Shown here one piece after another: positions 6,748 to 9,460 of a stretch of 9,460 nt of DNA. How positions within the stretch are numbered: the first letter of the stretch is position 1; each line of letters starts with the position of its first letter. Both the position numbers and the translations under genes were made by a program. Origin of the DNA: UBA7328 sp036479115 (GTDB taxonomy: Bacteria; Bacteroidota; Bacteroidia; Chitinophagales; Saprospiraceae); contig JAZGFD010000078.1 of assembly GCA_036479115.1 (NCBI GenBank), positions 1 to 9,460 of the forward strand. Reading direction: 5' to 3'. The notes below the pieces were generated by a model. The model did not search any database. It saw only the letters and a list, made by a program, of their open reading frames with translations, and was not told the DNA's origin.

Positions 6748-9460
6748 ATGTCAAATCACCAACTCTCCAAATATTCCGCAAAAATAAAAGACGTATACAT
6801 TGAATTAAAAGACTATCAGTTTTTCCATAGCCCCTATGATAAAAAAGGTCATAAACGATTCATAGGTAGAAATAAAGCTAAAAAAAGAATACAATCTATA
6901 CTGAAAAATGCAAAAACGAAGTCAGGCTCGTATTTGATAACTGGATTTCGAGGCATGGGAAAAACGAGTATTATTCGGGAGGCTATATCTTCGTATAATC
7001 TAAAACTTAAAGATGAAAATAATAAATGGTGGGAAAACCCTTTGGTACATAAACCCAATCTTCGTTTTATAAAGAGGTTTTTAGGATATACTTTTGGCCT
7101 AATTCTAATTGATCTTTTTTCTAAAAATTATTGTAATTGCCCTTTTAAGCCTTACAGCATTGTTTTGGTCTTTGCTTTGCTTCATGCGGCATTTGTGTTT
7201 TTGGATTATTCTAAGAATGAGGAAGGCGATAATAAATGTCCTGAGCATCAAATATGGGTAAAAATTATTTTAACTATAATTTTATTTGGATTTGTTTCAA
7301 ATCCAACAATTCAATCAACATGGTTTTTTGGGATTTATTCCTGTTTCTTGATTTTTAATTGTACAGCGTTATATATCTCTGAAAAGATTTCAACTGCAGC
7401 CTGAAATTTCTATAAACTCGTTTTCATAAGTTGCATATTTTTAGGCTTTGCTATTTTTTTTTATGATAGTAGTGCGTTTTGCGAAAACTTCAATTGTTTT
7501 CAATCTAATAATAATATTTTGGAGATCTTATTATCCAATAATACACAATACACTGAAATTGAGAAGATTTCAAATATTACGCAAAGTTCGGACATAAATT
7601 TAAATCTTAACAATTCAGGCAGTAATATTTCATCCTATTTTAGGGTTATTTTCAGTCTTTTCATCTCCTATATTGTTCTTACTTCCCTTCTTTTTCTCTT
7701 AGATATTTTCACTCAAGGTTGTACTTTATCTATTGCTCATCTTCAAAAAAATAAAAGACAGAAGCAATCAGAACAATATGAGAAATTTGAAATTAACCTT
7801 TCTCTTGAGAGCCTTAATGAAATGGACGTCCTACGTAGAATGACCATTGCTCTTGAGAAGTATTGGAAAGACAATAAACTCAATTTTAGTAGACCACCTT
7901 TTGATAGAAATATCTACTTTATTTGGACTTTCATTTTATCAAAAATAAATGTCCTAAGTAAAGATCCCTCAGAACCAACTTACGAAAATATACTTTTTAA
8001 GCTTTCCAACTTAAGAAACAGAATGAGTGGTGAAGTTACTTCTAAAAAAGAGGTAAAAATAAACCCCAATATAACGACTGGCATCACCAAAGGGCTTACC
8101 AGAATAGCTATGCCCTTAGGGTCATTTTCGAATAAAGACCAAATAGTTTATCCCATAGCAAATTCTAAGGAGGCCGAAGATCAATTGGCTAGGATACTAT
8201 ACGACATCAATACCTTAAGAGATGAAGGCAAATGGGGTATAAAACAATTTGCATTTGTGATTGACGAATTGGATAAAATAGAACCTCATGGCAATGCTAA
8301 TATAGAAGAACGAGAATATACTAATCCTTACTTAGATATTGATATAAAGACAAGAGATACCAGCCAATACAGAAGAAGACAAGAGGTTTAGCCAAACTGT
8401 TGGCCAATTTAAAAGGATTTTTGAATGTAGTCAGAGCAAAATTCTTTTTCATCGGTGGACGTGAAATGTATGATGCTGCTCTTGCTGACATTTCTGATCG
8501 AGATTCTTTTTACAGTAGCATTTTCAATGATGTGATTTATGTAGAAAGTTTTTTTAAAGATTCTACTAATACAGAAGGTCAAGGCAAGGGTGGCGTTACG
8601 CAAATGACAGAGGCTTACTTGTGTAACATTATTATGCATGGAATAAATAGTACAAATAAGGAAAACAAAGATAAGAAGAACGATCCTGAAAATTTGAAAA
8701 GTCTTTTTGCAAAATTGAATTTTAATGCATATGAGAATAAAATTAAACAGACAACTGAGCATTCACTTTTATTTGGTCATAAAAGGAGTAAAGGTTGTAT
8801 TCAAAAAGTAGAACTACTAAAAAATGAAATTGCTAAAGCTGAAGCTGATAAAAAGGAATCACTACAAATAAAAATTGACATTGACCAGTTTCTTATTCTT
8901 GAGGAAAAATATAAAAAATTATTAAATAATCAAACTTTGAAATCAACTACAATTAATGAGGAAGCGATAAAGATTAATTGTGAAATAGATTCTACAAGAA
9001 AAAAATTGTTATCACACAAATATTTTAAAACTCTTAATAAGCGGGATTTAGACAGAGTAAACCTGAAGAAACACTCAAATTATTCTACAAACCGTGAAAA
9101 AAGATTAACAATATCAATAGAGCAAAGTAAAAAGAAGATAGGCGAATACCAAAATGATAAATTATCCTATGACGAATTAAAAAAACAAGCTTACAAAGTT
9201 ATATTTACCCTTCAGAACTACATTGTATATCTCACATATAGAAGCAATGGGACTCCTAAAAAACTCACCGCTCTGACCGAAAAATTAATGGTTACAGGCC
9301 CATCATTGAAAAAGGAAAATGAGCATGGGGATGAAACGAATAAAGAATTCTTTAGGGACAATGTAGTTGTACTTCATGATAAGTATAATGAAAAGGGTGA
9401 ATTAATTAATCCTATCACTGCTGATTTATCAAAAAAGGTATTTCTAAAGTTTGGATACAA
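6748..9460 (+). pseudogene. Broken KAP-type membrane P-loop ATPase (3' end beyond window)
   Basis: Read through two lesions this is one gene of at least 904 residues. The first frame runs from ATG 6748 to a TGA at 7402-7404 (codon 219); the same frame then stays open from 7405 to a TAG at 8389-8391. Restoring one T at 8387-8389 moves to the frame that is open to the window edge. Domains: FIGR box (38-41), Walker A GFRGMGKTS (66-74), about six hydrophobic helices (roughly 110-125, 135-153, 170-185, 190-210, 221-239, 297-321), Walker B FVIDELDKIE (503-512), then LANLKGFLNVV, FFFIGGREMYD (566-576) and ISDRDSFYSSIFNDVIYV (582-599). A charged helical insert covers about 680-815, followed by TLQNYIVYLTYRSNGTPKKL (821-840). 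Membrane helices placed between Walker A and B are characteristic of KAP NTPases. As written, the first product lacks Walker B and cannot be a working ATPase. Two sequencing errors would also explain the picture. A defence role is only a family-level possibility. Confidence 0.8.

Noticed and set aside
6849..7058. Minus-strand open frame of 69 codons
   Set aside because: It is antisense to the Walker A region of the ATPase.
7402..7404. Organism reading TGA as Trp (code 4 or similar)
   Set aside because: The complete genes use TGG for Trp throughout and show no internal TGA. Only the broken gene and one doubtful peptide have TGA in frame.
7519..8391. Second gene starting at TTG 7519
   Set aside because: The same frame is open from 7405 directly after the TGA, the piece starts in the middle of a loop, and Walker B without Walker A makes no sense as a separate ATPase.
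8384..8392. Programmed -1 ribosomal frameshift
   Set aside because: The bases GAG GTT TAG are not a classical slippery heptamer and no downstream structure is evident; the gene has another lesion, which favours decay or error.
8409..8762. Minus-strand open frame of 117 codons, Cys/Phe/Ile rich
   Set aside because: It is antisense to the frame-shifted part of the ATPase, which carries GGREMYD and FNDVIYV; the composition is a mirror of AT-rich coding DNA.
1..9460. CRISPR array, tRNA or rRNA genes, insertion-sequence ends
   Set aside because: No regularly spaced repeats, cloverleaf pattern, rRNA motifs or paired terminal repeats with a transposase were seen by eye.

Overview
The window looks like a chromosomal segment of a Bacteroidota bacterium, probably a Cytophagia-type marine or soil relative. 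The reasons are low GC, near absence of Shine-Dalgarno sequences before starts, signal peptides ending in a short residue plus Gln, and protein families typical of that group. The lineage is an inference from style, not from a marker gene.

Layout. Positions 1-849 hold no intact gene. A minus-strand remnant of an ECF sigma factor N-terminus lies at 101-238. The rest is AT-rich DNA with three hairpin-forming elements (549-568, 709-730, 750-801) and a few short coding-like fragments. Then come two plus-strand pairs: a PhzF-family isomerase/epimerase with a GNAT acetyltransferase (850-2089), and a secreted CocE/NonD-type serine hydrolase with a secreted NTF2-like protein (2248-4685). A PLP-dependent class I/II aminotransferase of the ACC-synthase-like group (4743-6122, minus) converges on the second pair. 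A 625-base interval follows with one short open frame (6172-6249) and no other recognisable gene.

The last 2.7 kb (6748 to the window edge) is one large membrane-inserted P-loop ATPase gene that is broken twice. It carries an in-frame TGA at 7402-7404 and a one-base loss at the T run 8387-8389. Read through both lesions it gives at least 904 residues: a GR box, Walker A, about six membrane helices inserted before Walker B, then a conserved ATPase C-terminal part with a long charged helical insert. This is the layout of KAP-type NTPases, a group that includes the phage-exclusion protein PifA. It is either a decaying gene or an assembly with two errors, and it is the item most worth a second look.

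How the genes relate. The PhzF/GNAT pair and the hydrolase/NTF2 pair are probably each co-transcribed (25 and 26 bases apart). All are small-molecule or envelope enzymes with no visible common pathway. No complete new multi-gene system can be demonstrated here. The broken ATPase and the sigma-factor relic suggest that both flanks of this segment are undergoing gene loss.
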